Assembly (NCBI GenBank): GCA_020354625.1
Contig: CP070651.1
Coordinates: forward strand, 688,360 to 747,777
DNA from: Trueperaceae bacterium
GTDB taxonomy: Bacteria; Deinococcota; Deinococci; Deinococcales; Trueperaceae
DNA: 59,418 nt
Reading direction: 5' to 3'
Below, piece after piece: positions 26,788 to 36,123 of the stretch. Positions within the stretch are counted from its first letter, which is position 1. Each line of letters opens with the position of its first letter. Below the pieces are notes generated by a model. It worked only from the letters and a program-made list of their open reading frames with translations. It made no database searches and was not told the DNA's origin. Made by a program: the position numbers and the translations under genes.

Positions 26788-29367
26788 TCAGCTTAAGAGT
26801 CGATCTGTCTCACGTACCGTGAAAGTAAATCCCTGGGCTCCGGGTTCGACCCATACCGCGTCGCCCCCTTCTACCTCTCCGGCGATAATCTTCTTGGCGA
26901 GCGGGGTTTCAATCGTCTGTTGAATTGCCCTCTTTAGTGGTCTGGCCCCAAAAACCGGGTCATAGCCGATCTGGGCAAGATGCTCTAGGGCTCTTGAAGA
27001 GAGCTCGAAAGCGATGTGCTTTTCATCTAAACGCCGACGAAGCCTCTCGAGCTGGATCTCCGCGATGGCTGCGACCTGTTCACGCTCGAGCGCATGAAAG
27101 ACGATGACATCGTCAACCCGGTTGAGAAACTCAGGACGAAATTGAGTCTGCAGCTTGGAAAACACGGTCGCTTTTATCGTCTCGTAGTCAGCTCCACTCC
27201 GTCCTGCCTCGAGAATTTCGGGGCTACCTATGTTGCTGGTCATAATGATGACCGTATTGCGAAAGTCGACCGTTCGTCCATGGGAGTCGGTAAGACGACC
27301 GTCATCGAGAAGTTGCAAAAGCGTATTGAAAACATCGGGGTGAGCTTTCTCGATCTCATCGAACAGCAACACGCTGTAAGGTTTCCGCCGCACTGCTTCG
27401 GTGAGCTGCCCCCCCTCGTCGTAGCCTATGTATCCGGGGGGGGCACCGATGAGTTTGGCTACCGTATGCCTCTCCATATATTCGGACATGTCGAGACGGA
27501 TCATGTTCTCCTCAGTATCGAAGAGGAAAGCAGCCAATGCCTTTGCCGTTTCGGTCTTTCCTACCCCAGTAGGACCGAGAAAGATAAACGAACCGATCGG
27601 GCGGTTGGGGTCAGAAAGACCTGCGCGCGAGCGCCTAATCGCATCGGCTACAACGGTAACCGCTTCGTCCTGGCCGATCACACGCTGATGGAGCTCGGCT
27701 TCGAGTCGGAGCAACTTGTCCCGCTCTCCTTCCATAAGCCTCGATAGCGGTATATGAGTTGCACGACTTACGACGTCCGCCACCTCGTTCTCACCTACCT
27801 CGAGCCGCACGTATTTCGCTGTATCGAGCTCAGATCCCAGATCGCGTAGGCTCTCCTCTAAATGAGGTAGCTGACCGTAGCGTAGTTCCGCCGCCTTGTT
27901 CAGGTCGTAGTCGCGCTCAGCAGCCTCGATCTGCGTGCGTACCCGATCGCGCTCTTCCTGTTTGGAACGGACCTGCTCGAGAAGCTTGCGTTCCGATTCC
28001 CAATCGGATTGCGACACCGATATTTGGTCTTCTAGGCTTCTAAGCTCCTCTTCAATCCGTAACAGTCGGTTGGCGGATTCAGCATCATCCTCTCGTTTGA
28101 GCGCCTCTTTCTCCACTTCCAACTGAAGCTTCCGCCGCCGCAGCATATCGATCTCTTCAGGCAAGCTATCGAGTTGCACGCGGATACGACTCGCCGCCTC
28201 ATCGATCAGATCGATCGCTTTATCTGGAAGCTGACGGTCAGCGATATAGCGGTGGGATAGCGTAGCCGCGGCGATTAGAGCCGGGTCGGCGATTCGCACA
28301 CCGTGGTGAACTTCGTACTTCTCTTTCACGCCACGCAGAATGCTAATGGTCTCCGCAACACTCGGTTCGTCGACGACGATAGGTTGGAAACGGCGCTCGA
28401 GCGCGGCATCTTTCTCGATCTGTCGATACTCCGAAAGAGTCGTGGCACCCACCATCCGCAACTCTCCACGAGCCAGTGGAGGCTTGAGCATGTTACCAGC
28501 GTCGACTGCACCTTCCGCTTTACCCGCACCGACAATAGTGTGGAGCTCGTCGATGAATAAGACAATCTCCCCTTTTGAAGCCACGGTCTCACCGATGACG
28601 GCTTTGAGGCGTTCCTCGAACTCACCCCTATACTTAGCTCCAGCCAATAGAGAGCCCATATCGAGTTGTATGATTCGCTTTCCGTGCAACCCCTCCGGTA
28701 CATCCTTGTTGATGATGCGTTGAGCCAAGCCTTCGGCGATGGCGGTCTTACCGACCCCAGGCTCACCGATCAGAACAGGATTGTTTTTGGTTCGGCGCAA
28801 CAAGATCTGTATCGTTCGCCGAATCTCTTCGTCTCGTCCCACAACTGGATCGAGATTACCGTCTCGTGCCCGCTGCGTGAGGTCGATACCGTAGCGCTCG
28901 AGCGCTTCGAAGCTACTCTCTGCGGTCTTGCTATTCACTGACCGGCCCTGACGGATTTCTAGTGCCGCCGCCTCGAGTTCACCTGCCTTCGGCAGCACAT
29001 TCAGAGAAGAACCGCCCTTATTCCTTAAAGCTACCAGAAGCGTATCTACCGCAATGAAATTGTCCCCCCACTTGCCGGCGAGGGCTTCGGCCGCCTCGAA
29101 GCTAGCAGCCATCTCTGCACTCATATATTGACCTTCCGCCCCGCTCACCTTGGGCAGACCTTGCAACGCGGAATCGATCGTCGCTCGAACTTGCTTAGGG
29201 TTCCCACCCGCTCTCTCAACGACTCGTGAGGATGGACTCTCTGGATCTGCAAGGAGAGCTGCAGCGAGGTGTAGAGGCACAATGGTTTGGTTTTGTCGCG
29301 TCCTGGCAATCTCCTGGGCGCTCGCCACCATTTGCAACGCCGTCTCGGTAAAACGTTCGGGATTCAT
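26788..29367 (-). CDS. clpB: ATP-dependent chaperone ClpB
   Basis: Hsp100 disaggregase that works with DnaK to rescue aggregated proteins after heat stress. The 859-aa product has the Clp-N domain, AAA1 with Walker [10 protein letters not shown] and the [14 protein letters not shown] segment, a long middle coiled-coil propeller domain, AAA2 with Walker [10 protein letters not shown], and the C-terminal [15 protein letters not shown]. The ATG at 29367 is chosen because it gives the standard [10 protein letters not shown] start and because the promoter ends 7 nt before it; the frame is open to 29403. It carries a HAIR-like operator at the promoter. Confidence 0.97.
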   Translation of the reverse strand: MNPERFTETALQMVASAQEIARTRQNQTIVPLHLAAALLADPESPSSRVVERAGGNPKQVRATIDSALQGLPKVSGAEGQYMSAEMAASFEAAEALAGKWGDNFIAVDTLLVALRNKGGSSLNVLPKAGELEAAALEIRQGRSVNSKTAESSFEALERYGIDLTQRARDGNLDPVVGRDEEIRRTIQILLRRTKNNPVLIGEPGVGKTAIAEGLAQRIINKDVPEGLHGKRIIQLDMGSLLAGAKYRGEFEERLKAVIGETVASKGEIVLFIDELHTIVGAGKAEGAVDAGNMLKPPLARGELRMVGATTLSEYRQIEKDAALERRFQPIVVDEPSVAETISILRGVKEKYEVHHGVRIADPALIAAATLSHRYIADRQLPDKAIDLIDEAASRIRVQLDSLPEEIDMLRRRKLQLEVEKEALKREDDAESANRLLRIEEELRSLEDQISVSQSDWESERKLLEQVRSKQEERDRVRTQIEAAERDYDLNKAAELRYGQLPHLEESLRDLGSELDTAKYVRLEVGENEVADVVSRATHIPLSRLMEGERDKLLRLEAELHQRVIGQDEAVTVVADAIRRSRAGLSDPNRPIGSFIFLGPTGVGKTETAKALAAFLFDTEENMIRLDMSEYMERHTVAKLIGAPPGYIGYDEGGQLTEAVRRKPYSVLLFDEIEKAHPDVFNTLLQLLDDGRLTDSHGRTVDFRNTVIIMTSNIGSPEILEAGRSGADYETIKATVFSKLQTQFRPEFLNRVDDVIVFHALEREQVAAIAEIQLERLRRRLDEKHIAFELSSRALEHLAQIGYDPVFGARPLKRAIQQTIETPLAKKIIAGEVEGGDAVWVEPGAQGFTFTVRETDRLLS

Positions 29368-29374
29368 AAGTATT

Positions 29375-29403
29375 ATTATGAAACCTGAGTGTAATATTGT
29401 CAA
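29375..29403 (-). promoter_or_regulatory. clpB promoter
   Basis: A perfect -35 box TTGACA (29403-29398) and CATAAT (29380-29375) have an exact 17-bp spacer. The -10 box ends 7 nt before the clpB ATG and there is no SD, so the mRNA is probably leaderless. Confidence 0.8.
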
Positions 29404-29404
29404 G
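29384..29404 (-). promoter_or_regulatory. HAIR-like operator (HspR-type) over the clpB -35 region
   Basis: On the minus strand the sequence reads CTTGACA, 7 nt, ACTCAGG. The HAIR consensus bound by HspR is CTTGAGT-N7-ACTCAAG; the half-sites match at 5 of 7 and 6 of 7 positions, with the correct spacing. It overlaps the -35 box, as expected for a repressor. HspR is known to repress clpB in Deinococcus radiodurans. No hspR gene is in this window. Confidence 0.6.
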
Positions 29405-29444
29405 TTTGTTGCACGCGACTCTATAGACTAGGGCACAAATAGAC

Positions 29445-29475
29445 CACGTGCCTCGGTTTATGGTCGAGGCACGTG
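29445..29475 (-). terminator. Terminator of the pnt operon
   Basis: A perfect 11-bp GC-rich stem CACGTGCCTCG (29445-29455) / CGAGGCACGTG (29465-29475) with a 9-nt loop lies 28 bp after the pntB stop. On the minus strand it is followed by GTCTATTTGTG. Confidence 0.75.
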
Positions 29476-29502
29476 AACAATGTATGCCGAATGGGTTAGG
29501 CC

Positions 29503-30897
29503 TTACGCCGCCAAGGCCTCCTTGAACTCGGAAACGAGAGAAGAGATCGTCTGCTTAGCGTCCCCGAACAACATACGGGTATTTTCTTTGAAAAAGAGCG
29601 GATTCTCTACCCCGGAAAAGCCTGGATTCATCGAGCGTTTAAGGACAAACACCGTCCGAGCCTCATCGACATTGATAATCGGCATGCCGTAAAGGGGGCT
29701 CGTTTGGTCCTCACGAGCGGCAGGATTGACAACATCGTTTGCACCGATCACCACCGCAACATCGATGGTGGCCATCGAGGGGTTGACATCCTCGGGCTCG
29801 ACCAACTGCTCATACGGAACGTTCGCTTCAGCAAGCAGTACGTTCATGTGACCCGGCATCCGCCCGGCGACCGGATGGATAGCGTAACGAACCTCAGCAC
29901 CGTTCTCCTCTAGAAGATCGGCGAGTTCCCGCACGACGTGCTGCGCTTGGGCCACCGCCATGCCGTACCCCGGTACAAAGATCACTGACCGCGATGCCTC
30001 AAGAATAAAGTAGGCGTCTTCGGAGGAGAGTGCTTTGACCTCCCCTTCAACCGCGCTTGCTCCCGACGTGACCGAAGCCCCGAAACCGCTGAAAAGGACG
30101 TTCGACAGCGATCGGTTCATGCTCTTACACATAATCTGTGTCAAGATGAGACCGCTCGCCCCCACCAAGGAACCGGCTACGATGAGAACGTTGTTCTCGA
30201 GAATAAACCCTGCTGCGCTAGCAGCGAGACCCGAGTAACTGTTTAATAGCGAGATGACAATCGGCATATCCGCACCACCAATCGGGATCACAGCCAAGAC
30301 CCCGAGAACAAGCGAAGCGAAAATAACGATGAGGAATAGCGAATAGTTACTCGCAGGTGCCAGTATGAAAATCAGCCCAAGTATCGCCGCTGCAGCCAAG
30401 ATACCTGCATTGATCGGCTGTTGTCCCCGAAAGAGCATCGGCCGCCCCGGTAAGCGCCCTGCGAGCTTCCCAAAAGCCACCACGCTCCCCGTAAAGGCGA
30501 TTCCACCGATGAGCACCGCCAACACGATCGGCAAGGCAGTGGCAATGGGGACATCGGGTTCCCGTAGATACTCTGCCCAGCCGACCAGCAAGCTTGCGAG
30601 CCCGCCTGAGCCGTTGAAGAGGGCGACCATCTCAGGCATAGCGGTCATCTGAACGCTACGAGCTGCGACCACCCCTACTGCCGAGCCGACCACCAGGCCC
30701 ACGAGTATCCAGGTAAAGCTCAGCCCTCCGGAGAGGAGTGTAACGACTACCGCCAGCAACATCCCGGTGGCGGACACAAGGTTGCCGCGACGGGCTGTTT
30801 CAGCACGTCCGAGCATCTTCAATCCGTAGATGAAGAGGATCGAAGCGATAATGTAGGCCAAGTTGATCAGGCTCGAAAAGTCGAAGGAAAAACCCAC
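29503..30897 (-). CDS. pntB: NAD(P) transhydrogenase subunit beta
   Basis: Membrane subunit (domain II plus NADP(H)-binding domain III) of the proton-translocating transhydrogenase, which makes NADPH from NADH with the proton motive force. The 464-aa product has about nine hydrophobic helices, then the domain III segments VPGYGMAVAQAQH, HPVAGRMPGHMNVLLAEA, VIGANDVVNPAAR and KRSMNPGFSGVENPLF. The GTG start follows the pntA2 stop by one base, with GGGAGGAG just upstream. It is the last gene of the operon. Confidence 0.96.
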   Translation of the reverse strand: MGFSFDFSSLINLAYIIASILFIYGLKMLGRAETARRGNLVSATGMLLAVVVTLLSGGLSFTWILVGLVVGSAVGVVAARSVQMTAMPEMVALFNGSGGLASLLVGWAEYLREPDVPIATALPIVLAVLIGGIAFTGSVVAFGKLAGRLPGRPMLFRGQQPINAGILAAAAILGLIFILAPASNYSLFLIVIFASLVLGVLAVIPIGGADMPIVISLLNSYSGLAASAAGFILENNVLIVAGSLVGASGLILTQIMCKSMNRSLSNVLFSGFGASVTSGASAVEGEVKALSSEDAYFILEASRSVIFVPGYGMAVAQAQHVVRELADLLEENGAEVRYAIHPVAGRMPGHMNVLLAEANVPYEQLVEPEDVNPSMATIDVAVVIGANDVVNPAAREDQTSPLYGMPIINVDEARTVFVLKRSMNPGFSGVENPLFFKENTRMLFGDAKQTISSLVSEFKEALAA

Positions 30898-30898
30898 C

Positions 30899-31183
30899 CT
30901 ACTCCTCCCGTCTAGAGGACTTGAACATTGCGAGCATTCGGTCGGTTACCAAGTAACCACCGACCACATTGATGGTTGCAAAGACCACCGCCAAGGTTCC
31001 TAGAATCGTCCCCACCGTCCCACCCGTACCGGCGGCGAGCAAGGCACCTACAATGGTGATCCCCGAGATCGCATTCGAACCCGACATAAGGGGCGTGTGG
31101 AGCTGAGAAGGAACCTTGGTAATCAGTTCCAAACCCAAAAAGATGGCGAGGACAAAAATAAAAAGGAGCAAGATCGCGCTCAT
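30899..31183 (-). CDS. pntAB: NAD(P) transhydrogenase subunit alpha, part 2
   Basis: Small membrane subunit that forms the N-terminal part of the proton channel. The 94-aa product has three hydrophobic helices with the family segment LHTPLMSGSNAISGI. It corresponds to the C-terminal membrane part of E. coli PntA, encoded separately here as in Rhodospirillum and Thermus. Its ATG overlaps the stop of the gene before it (ATGA). Confidence 0.93.
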   Translation of the reverse strand: MSAILLLFIFVLAIFLGLELITKVPSQLHTPLMSGSNAISGITIVGALLAAGTGGTVGTILGTLAVVFATINVVGGYLVTDRMLAMFKSSRREE

Positions 31184-32322
31184 GTACTACCCTCCACGGC
31201 TTCACGTATTCCCGGGTGCCGGATGTCACCCTCGTGCGTCAACAAGCAAGTACCGATCACATCGTCTTCTGGATCGAGCACCAAGCGGGCCGCCTCCTTA
31301 TCCCAGGCATGAGCGATCAGGTTGAACACGTTGCTCGCATACATCTGGCTCGCATCCAGAGCGACCTCTCCTGCAAAGTTCCCATTCCCAACGAGAAGAA
31401 CACCGTGCCGTAACACCTCTTGATCCACCACCGTACCCTCGACATTGCCACCCGTCGAAGCAGCCAGATCGACCACAACACTCCCCGGTTTCATACCCGC
31501 GATCATGTCGTCAGTGACGATGCGTGGAGCCCTACGTCCAAAGACCTGTGCAGTGGTGATTACGATGTCGGAGTTGGCACAATACCTAGCCATCTGTCGC
31601 CTCTGTCGCTCGAGCTGCTCTTCGGTCAAGGCCTTGGCATAACCCTGTTCGGTCTGTCCGGTCTCTCCGACATCGATCTTTACAAATCGTGCCCCAAGCG
31701 AGCGCACCTGCTCTTCGACCACCGGCCTGGTATCGTATGCCTCCACCCTGGCACCGAGGCGTTTGGCAGTCGCTATCGCTTGCAGTCCAGCCACGCCGAC
31801 CCCGATGACGAAAACGCGCCCGGGCGCTATGGTACCTGCTGGTGTGGTCATCATCGGCAGCACCTTGTTGATACGCTCCGCGGCGATGAGAACCGCCGCA
31901 TAACCCGCCAAACTAGCCTGTGAAGAGAGGGCATCCATCTTCTGTGCGTAGGTTGTACGGGGGATCAGTTCCATACACAAGCCGCTCAACCGTTTTCGCG
32001 CCAACGCCGAAACCAACTGAGTATTGTCGAACGGATCGAAAAAACTGATGAGAATGGCGTTATGATTGAGGTGATCGAGTACAGTGGGCTCGGGGGGGTT
32101 GAGCGACACCACGATGTCGGCCTGTGCATATCCGTCTTTAGAATCCTGCTTCACCTCGGCTCCGGCTGATTCCCAACTGGCATCATCCCAATTGACCGAC
32201 TGCCCAAAACCTCGCTCGACAGAAACGTGTGCACCCAGTTGAACGAGTTTTTCTACCACACTTGGCGTAAGCGCTACCCTCTGCTCACCCCTTTTCGTCT
32301 CTTTTGCTGCAAAGATCTTCAT
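31180..32322 (-). CDS. pntAA: NAD(P) transhydrogenase subunit alpha, part 1 (NAD(H)-binding)
   Basis: Soluble domain I, which binds NAD(H) and passes hydride to NADP in domain III. The 380-aa product has KETKRGEQRVALTP at the N end, the nucleotide motif VIGVGVAGLQAIATAKRLGA, VEAYDTRP, and VDLAASTGGNVEGT. The ATG at 32322 is preferred to one nine codons upstream because it gives the standard MKIFAAKE start. A possible promoter (TTGGCA, then TGTAAT) lies just upstream. Three genes, pntAA-AB-B, form one operon. The NADPH supply role fits with zwf nearby. Confidence 0.95.
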   Translation of the reverse strand: MKIFAAKETKRGEQRVALTPSVVEKLVQLGAHVSVERGFGQSVNWDDASWESAGAEVKQDSKDGYAQADIVVSLNPPEPTVLDHLNHNAILISFFDPFDNTQLVSALARKRLSGLCMELIPRTTYAQKMDALSSQASLAGYAAVLIAAERINKVLPMMTTPAGTIAPGRVFVIGVGVAGLQAIATAKRLGARVEAYDTRPVVEEQVRSLGARFVKIDVGETGQTEQGYAKALTEEQLERQRRQMARYCANSDIVITTAQVFGRRAPRIVTDDMIAGMKPGSVVVDLAASTGGNVEGTVVDQEVLRHGVLLVGNGNFAGEVALDASQMYASNVFNLIAHAWDKEAARLVLDPEDDVIGTCLLTHEGDIRHPGIREAVEGST

Positions 32323-32457
32323 GTATTTCGCATAATTACATACATTCACTACCGTATGCCAATTTCATTTTTCACGCTTTTGAGCTAGTCGGTTGCTCAC
32401 CGCTCGGTAGGACATCGAGACCTTTGAAACGATGAAGGCTATACTGTGAGCCTGACT

Positions 32458-33426
32458 ATGGAACACATTGCTGTACTCACAAGCGGCGGCGACGCACCCG
32501 GAATGAACGCAGCCATCCGAGCCGTGGTGAGAACCGCTATCCACGAAGGCATAAGGGTCTCGGCGGTATACCGCGGGTACCAGGGTTTGATCGACGGTGA
32601 CATCGAGGAGATGGGCCCCCGGAACGTAGCGAACATCATCCAACGGGGGGGGACCATTTTAAAAACCGCACGATGCCCCGCCTTTTTCGAGGCAGAAGGC
32701 CGCCGTGTCGCCGCAACCAATCTCAGTAAGCGCGGTATCGAAGGCCTGATCGTGATCGGTGGAGATGGCTCGTTTCGTGGAGCGCACCTCCTCGGCGAAG
32801 AACAAGGCGTACCGGTCATCGGAATCCCAGGCACCATCGACAACGATATCTACGGCACCGATGTAACCATAGGTTTCAACACAGCGATCAACATCGCCCT
32901 CGATGCCCTAGACCGGCTCCGTGACACGGCAGCAAGTCACGATCGCCTCTTTCTGATCGAGGTCATGGGTCGTGAATCGGGCCATATCGCTCTCTACGTC
33001 GGAGTGGCAGGTGGAGCTGAAGCGATCTTGGTGCCCGAACACGACACCCGAGCAGAACACGTGATAAACGTGATTCTAAACGCTCAAAAGAGAGGAAAGA
33101 CATCGAGCGTTATCGTGGTGGCTGAAGGAGCCTACCAAGGAGGAGCCCTCGAGCTCCAAAACAAAATACAGCCACACTGCACCTACGAGGTGCGCACCAG
33201 CATTCTCGGTCATATTCAGAGGGGTGGGAGTCCGAGTACACGTGATCGAGTCCTCGCCTCGAGGCTAGGCTACGTCGCGGTCAAAAGTCTTTTGACACGC
33301 CGGGCTGGCGTTATGGTCGGCGCCGATCAGCGCGGCACCACCCACGTACCATTTATTGAAATCTGGAACAACATCAAAGTTCTCGATGAGGAACTGTTCG
33401 ATATAGCTTCTGTTCTCGCCATTTAA
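32458..33426 (+). CDS. pfkA: ATP-dependent 6-phosphofructokinase
   Basis: Phosphorylates fructose 6-phosphate at the committed step of glycolysis. The 322-aa product has LTSGGDAPGMNAAIR (phosphate binding), IGGDGSFRGA with the Gly typical of ATP-dependent rather than PPi-dependent enzymes, PGTIDNDI (catalytic Asp), VMGRESGHIAL and LGHIQRGGSPS. The ATG at 32458 gives the family start MEHIAVLTSGG; a GTG at 32446 lies directly after TATACT (32440-32445). The TAA stop is the first part of the left end of repeat copy A. Confidence 0.96.
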   Translation: MEHIAVLTSGGDAPGMNAAIRAVVRTAIHEGIRVSAVYRGYQGLIDGDIEEMGPRNVANIIQRGGTILKTARCPAFFEAEGRRVAATNLSKRGIEGLIVIGGDGSFRGAHLLGEEQGVPVIGIPGTIDNDIYGTDVTIGFNTAINIALDALDRLRDTAASHDRLFLIEVMGRESGHIALYVGVAGGAEAILVPEHDTRAEHVINVILNAQKRGKTSSVIVVAEGAYQGGALELQNKIQPHCTYEVRTSILGHIQRGGSPSTRDRVLASRLGYVAVKSLLTRRAGVMVGADQRGTTHVPFIEIWNNIKVLDEELFDIASVLAI

Positions 33427-33528
33427 AGCAGGTATCATCTGGTCATAGACAAAGTCAGTGGGTGAAATACTATCCTGTAGTCCGTTTCTTGGATGACACC
33501 TGCTTACGTAATTATGGCAACCGCTTTA
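33423..33528. repeat. 106-bp dispersed palindromic repeat, copy A
   Basis: It aligns without gaps to 59089-59194, with 11 differences over 106 bp. It begins TTAAAGC and ends GCTTTA, so the tips are inverted repeats. Inside lies the left arm GCAGGTATCATC and a right arm GATGACACCTGC (one mismatch in this copy). Inner segments shared by both copies include GACAAAGTCAG and TCCTGTAG. The left tip provides the last bases and stop codon of pfkA. The right end forms part of the zwf leader and opens a reading frame in phase with zwf. Confidence 0.9.
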
Positions 33529-33648
33529 GTGTGCTCGACAACGTCATATGGTGACGAACGCGCGACGAACAGCTCGGTTTTGGAAGACTTGATTTCAGCT
33601 CTTCTTTGGACTCGCTCAGCCGAGACCAGACAATGCTTAGGAGGCGAC

Positions 33649-35148
33649 ATGCACACGCTACCAGGCTGTACCTTTGTGATCTTCGGCATCACGGGAGATC
33701 TCGCCGCACGCAAACTCCTCCCAGCGCTCTACGCACTCTACGACAAAGGTGCACTACCGCCGCAGACCCGCATCATCGGATATGCCCGGAGCAGCTACAG
33801 CGATGACGAGCTTCGCGAGCGATTGAGAAAGGCCCTTGTGCAACTAGGAAACCCGTTCGATGAATCCACGTGGCGAAGCCTTGCCGGAAGAATCAGTTAC
33901 GTCCAGGGCACCTACGACCAACCAGCAGGATTTCACGATCTCCGTCGAGCATTAAAAGAGTCCGGTCATGCGAGATGGCTTTTCTACACCGCCACGCCAC
34001 CAGCCACCTACCATAGCATCGCCACGCAGTTGGCCCAGGCCGGACTCAACCACTCCACGGACGGCTGGGCACACCTTATCGTCGAAAAACCATTTGGCAA
34101 CGATCTCGAGAGTGCCCGAGCCTTAAACAAAGCTCTTCTCGACTGTTTTCACGAAGGACAACTCTACCGCATCGATCACTACTTGGCGAAAGAGACCGCC
34201 CAGAACCTCGCGGTACTCCGCTTTGCAAACACCTTGTTCGAACCGATCTGGACCAACCGGTACATCGATCATGTACAGATCACCATGGCGGAACCCATAG
34301 GCATCGGAGAACGAGGCAGTTTCTACGAACACGCCGGCGTCATTAGAGACGTATTCCAAAACCACCTGCTCCAACTCGCGGCACTCGTTGCCATGGAGCC
34401 ACCGGCGAAGTACGATGCGAAGAGCGTCAGAAACGAAAAGGTCAAGGTCTTCGAGGCGATGGCCTGCATCCACCCAGAGAACGCTGTTTTGGGACAATAT
34501 GTGGCGGCTAGCGGAATGCAGGGATACCGCCAAGAGAAAGGAGTAGCACCCGATTCACGCCAAGCCACCTTCGCCGCGGTACAGTTCGCCATCCATAACT
34601 GGCGCTGGTCCGGTGTGCCGTTCTTTATCCGTTCTGGGAAGCGCCTGTCCATGAAAGCGAGTGAAATCGTACTGAACTTCCGGTGCCCTCCCCACATCCC
34701 CTTTGCCTTCCCGGAATCTCCAGCGCCCGATCAACTGGTGCTCCGCTTGATACCAGACGAAGGCATCTCGTTTCGCTTCAACGGCAAGATTCCTGGACAA
34801 GGCATCAACATCGATCGGATTAGTATGGACTTTTTCTACCGGGAGCACTTTTACGAATCAAATCCGGACGCCTACGAAACGCTACTCATGGACGCCATGC
34901 TGGGAGACGCTACCCTATTCATGCGTGCAGACGAAGTGGAAGCGCAATGGAGGATCGTCCAGCCACTCTTGGAACGAGTGCAGGCATCGGAGGAGCTCCC
35001 GCTGCCCTACAAAGCTGGAACTATGGGACCGGATGAGAGTGTTGCCCTTCTCAGCAAGTACGGACACGCATGGCGCGAGCCGGGCAACGGCCAGGACAAA
35101 AATGATAGAGGCGAAACTCACGGATCCGCTGAGACCCTACTGGAGTAG
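33649..35148 (+). CDS. zwf: Glucose-6-phosphate 1-dehydrogenase
   Basis: Oxidises glucose 6-phosphate to 6-phosphogluconolactone with NADP (first step of the oxidative pentose phosphate pathway). The 499-aa product has FGITGDLAARKLLPALY (coenzyme fingerprint), the active-site segment RIDHYLAKE from residue 174 (canonical RIDHYLGKE; the Asp, His and Lys are kept, Gly to Ala), and VEKPFGNDL. The ATG at 33649 is chosen because AGGAGG lies 5 nt upstream and gives the normal N terminus. The frame stays open for 52 further codons, back into the repeat, which is unlikely to be coding. Followed closely by the arginase gene. Confidence 0.95.
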   Translation: MHTLPGCTFVIFGITGDLAARKLLPALYALYDKGALPPQTRIIGYARSSYSDDELRERLRKALVQLGNPFDESTWRSLAGRISYVQGTYDQPAGFHDLRRALKESGHARWLFYTATPPATYHSIATQLAQAGLNHSTDGWAHLIVEKPFGNDLESARALNKALLDCFHEGQLYRIDHYLAKETAQNLAVLRFANTLFEPIWTNRYIDHVQITMAEPIGIGERGSFYEHAGVIRDVFQNHLLQLAALVAMEPPAKYDAKSVRNEKVKVFEAMACIHPENAVLGQYVAASGMQGYRQEKGVAPDSRQATFAAVQFAIHNWRWSGVPFFIRSGKRLSMKASEIVLNFRCPPHIPFAFPESPAPDQLVLRLIPDEGISFRFNGKIPGQGINIDRISMDFFYREHFYESNPDAYETLLMDAMLGDATLFMRADEVEAQWRIVQPLLERVQASEELPLPYKAGTMGPDESVALLSKYGHAWREPGNGQDKNDRGETHGSAETLLE

Positions 35149-35151
35149 CAA

Positions 35152-36036
35152 GTGTCCAAAATCGTAGTGCTCGGCATCCCGCTAGACCTCGGCGCCGGTC
35201 GTCGTGGTGTCGATATGGGACCGAGCGCACTTAGGCTCGCCCAACTAGCCAACGCACTCATCCATCTCGGGCACGAACTAGAAGATTTGGGCAACATCGA
35301 AGCACCTGTTTTGGAGGCTATGAAGCCGGGAAACGACCTCCCATACGCAGACGCGATCGCCCGTACGTGCCGGCTGGCAAGCCAAAAGCTCAGTAGGCTT
35401 GCGCCCGAAGTGTTCCCCATCTGCCTTGGTGGTGATCATTCGGTGAGCCTGGGTACGATTCCAGGGTCGAGCAGCAACCGGCGTACCGGCGTTCTCTGGA
35501 TCGATGCACACGCCGATCTGAACACACCCTCGACGAGTCCTAGCGGCAACATTCATGGAATGCCCCTAGCGCACCTACTCGGCAAAGGGGACGAACGACT
35601 ACTCGACATCTGGGGTGGTGGCCCGATGATCCGACCGGAAGATGTCGTCCTGATCGGTCTACGCAGTCTCGATCCAGGAGAAAAAGAGCTCGTCCACCGG
35701 CTCGAGGTGCGGGCTTTTACCATGAAAGAGATCGACAAGCGTGGCATCGCCGAGGTAGCTGCCCTCGCCCTAGAACACCTTAAAGATGTGGAGCGTCTCC
35801 ACGTCTCTTTCGACGCAGACGCCCTCGACCCCGTGCTCGCTCCAGGCGTGGGCACACCGGTGCCGGGCGGGCTCAGCTACCGAGAAGCGCACCTGTTGAT
35901 GGAACTTCTAGCTGACGCAGAGGTAGTCACCAGCCTCGACCTGGTAGAGGTCAATCCTTTTCTGGATATTCAGAACACCACCGCAAAGATCGTAGTCGAG
36001 ATGACGGCCAGCCTACTCGGGAAGCGTATCCTCTAG
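35152..36036 (+). CDS. rocF: Arginase
   Basis: Manganese enzyme that splits L-arginine to ornithine and urea. The 294-aa product has the three ureohydrolase signatures: [18 protein letters not shown] and SFDADALDP, which supply the His and Asp ligands of the two-metal centre. [10 protein letters not shown] and the N-terminal [13 protein letters not shown] are arginase-type features, separating it from agmatinase and formimidoylglutamase. The GTG start lies 3 bp after the zwf stop with GGAG about 8 nt upstream, so it is probably co-transcribed with zwf. Confidence 0.93.
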   Translation: MSKIVVLGIPLDLGAGRRGVDMGPSALRLAQLANALIHLGHELEDLGNIEAPVLEAMKPGNDLPYADAIARTCRLASQKLSRLAPEVFPICLGGDHSVSLGTIPGSSSNRRTGVLWIDAHADLNTPSTSPSGNIHGMPLAHLLGKGDERLLDIWGGGPMIRPEDVVLIGLRSLDPGEKELVHRLEVRAFTMKEIDKRGIAEVAALALEHLKDVERLHVSFDADALDPVLAPGVGTPVPGGLSYREAHLLMELLADAEVVTSLDLVEVNPFLDIQNTTAKIVVEMTASLLGKRIL

Positions 36037-36123
36037 CACAAAGCCAAAAAGAAGCATTCTAAGAAGTCGCCTAGTGGGGTATACGAGGGGTAAGGTGTTG
36101 GCAACGAAGCACCAACAACTCCC

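Noticed and set aside
34168-34194. Gly to Ala change in the RIDHYLGKE motif of zwf
   Set aside because: The catalytic Asp, His and Lys are kept. One neutral change does not suggest loss of function.
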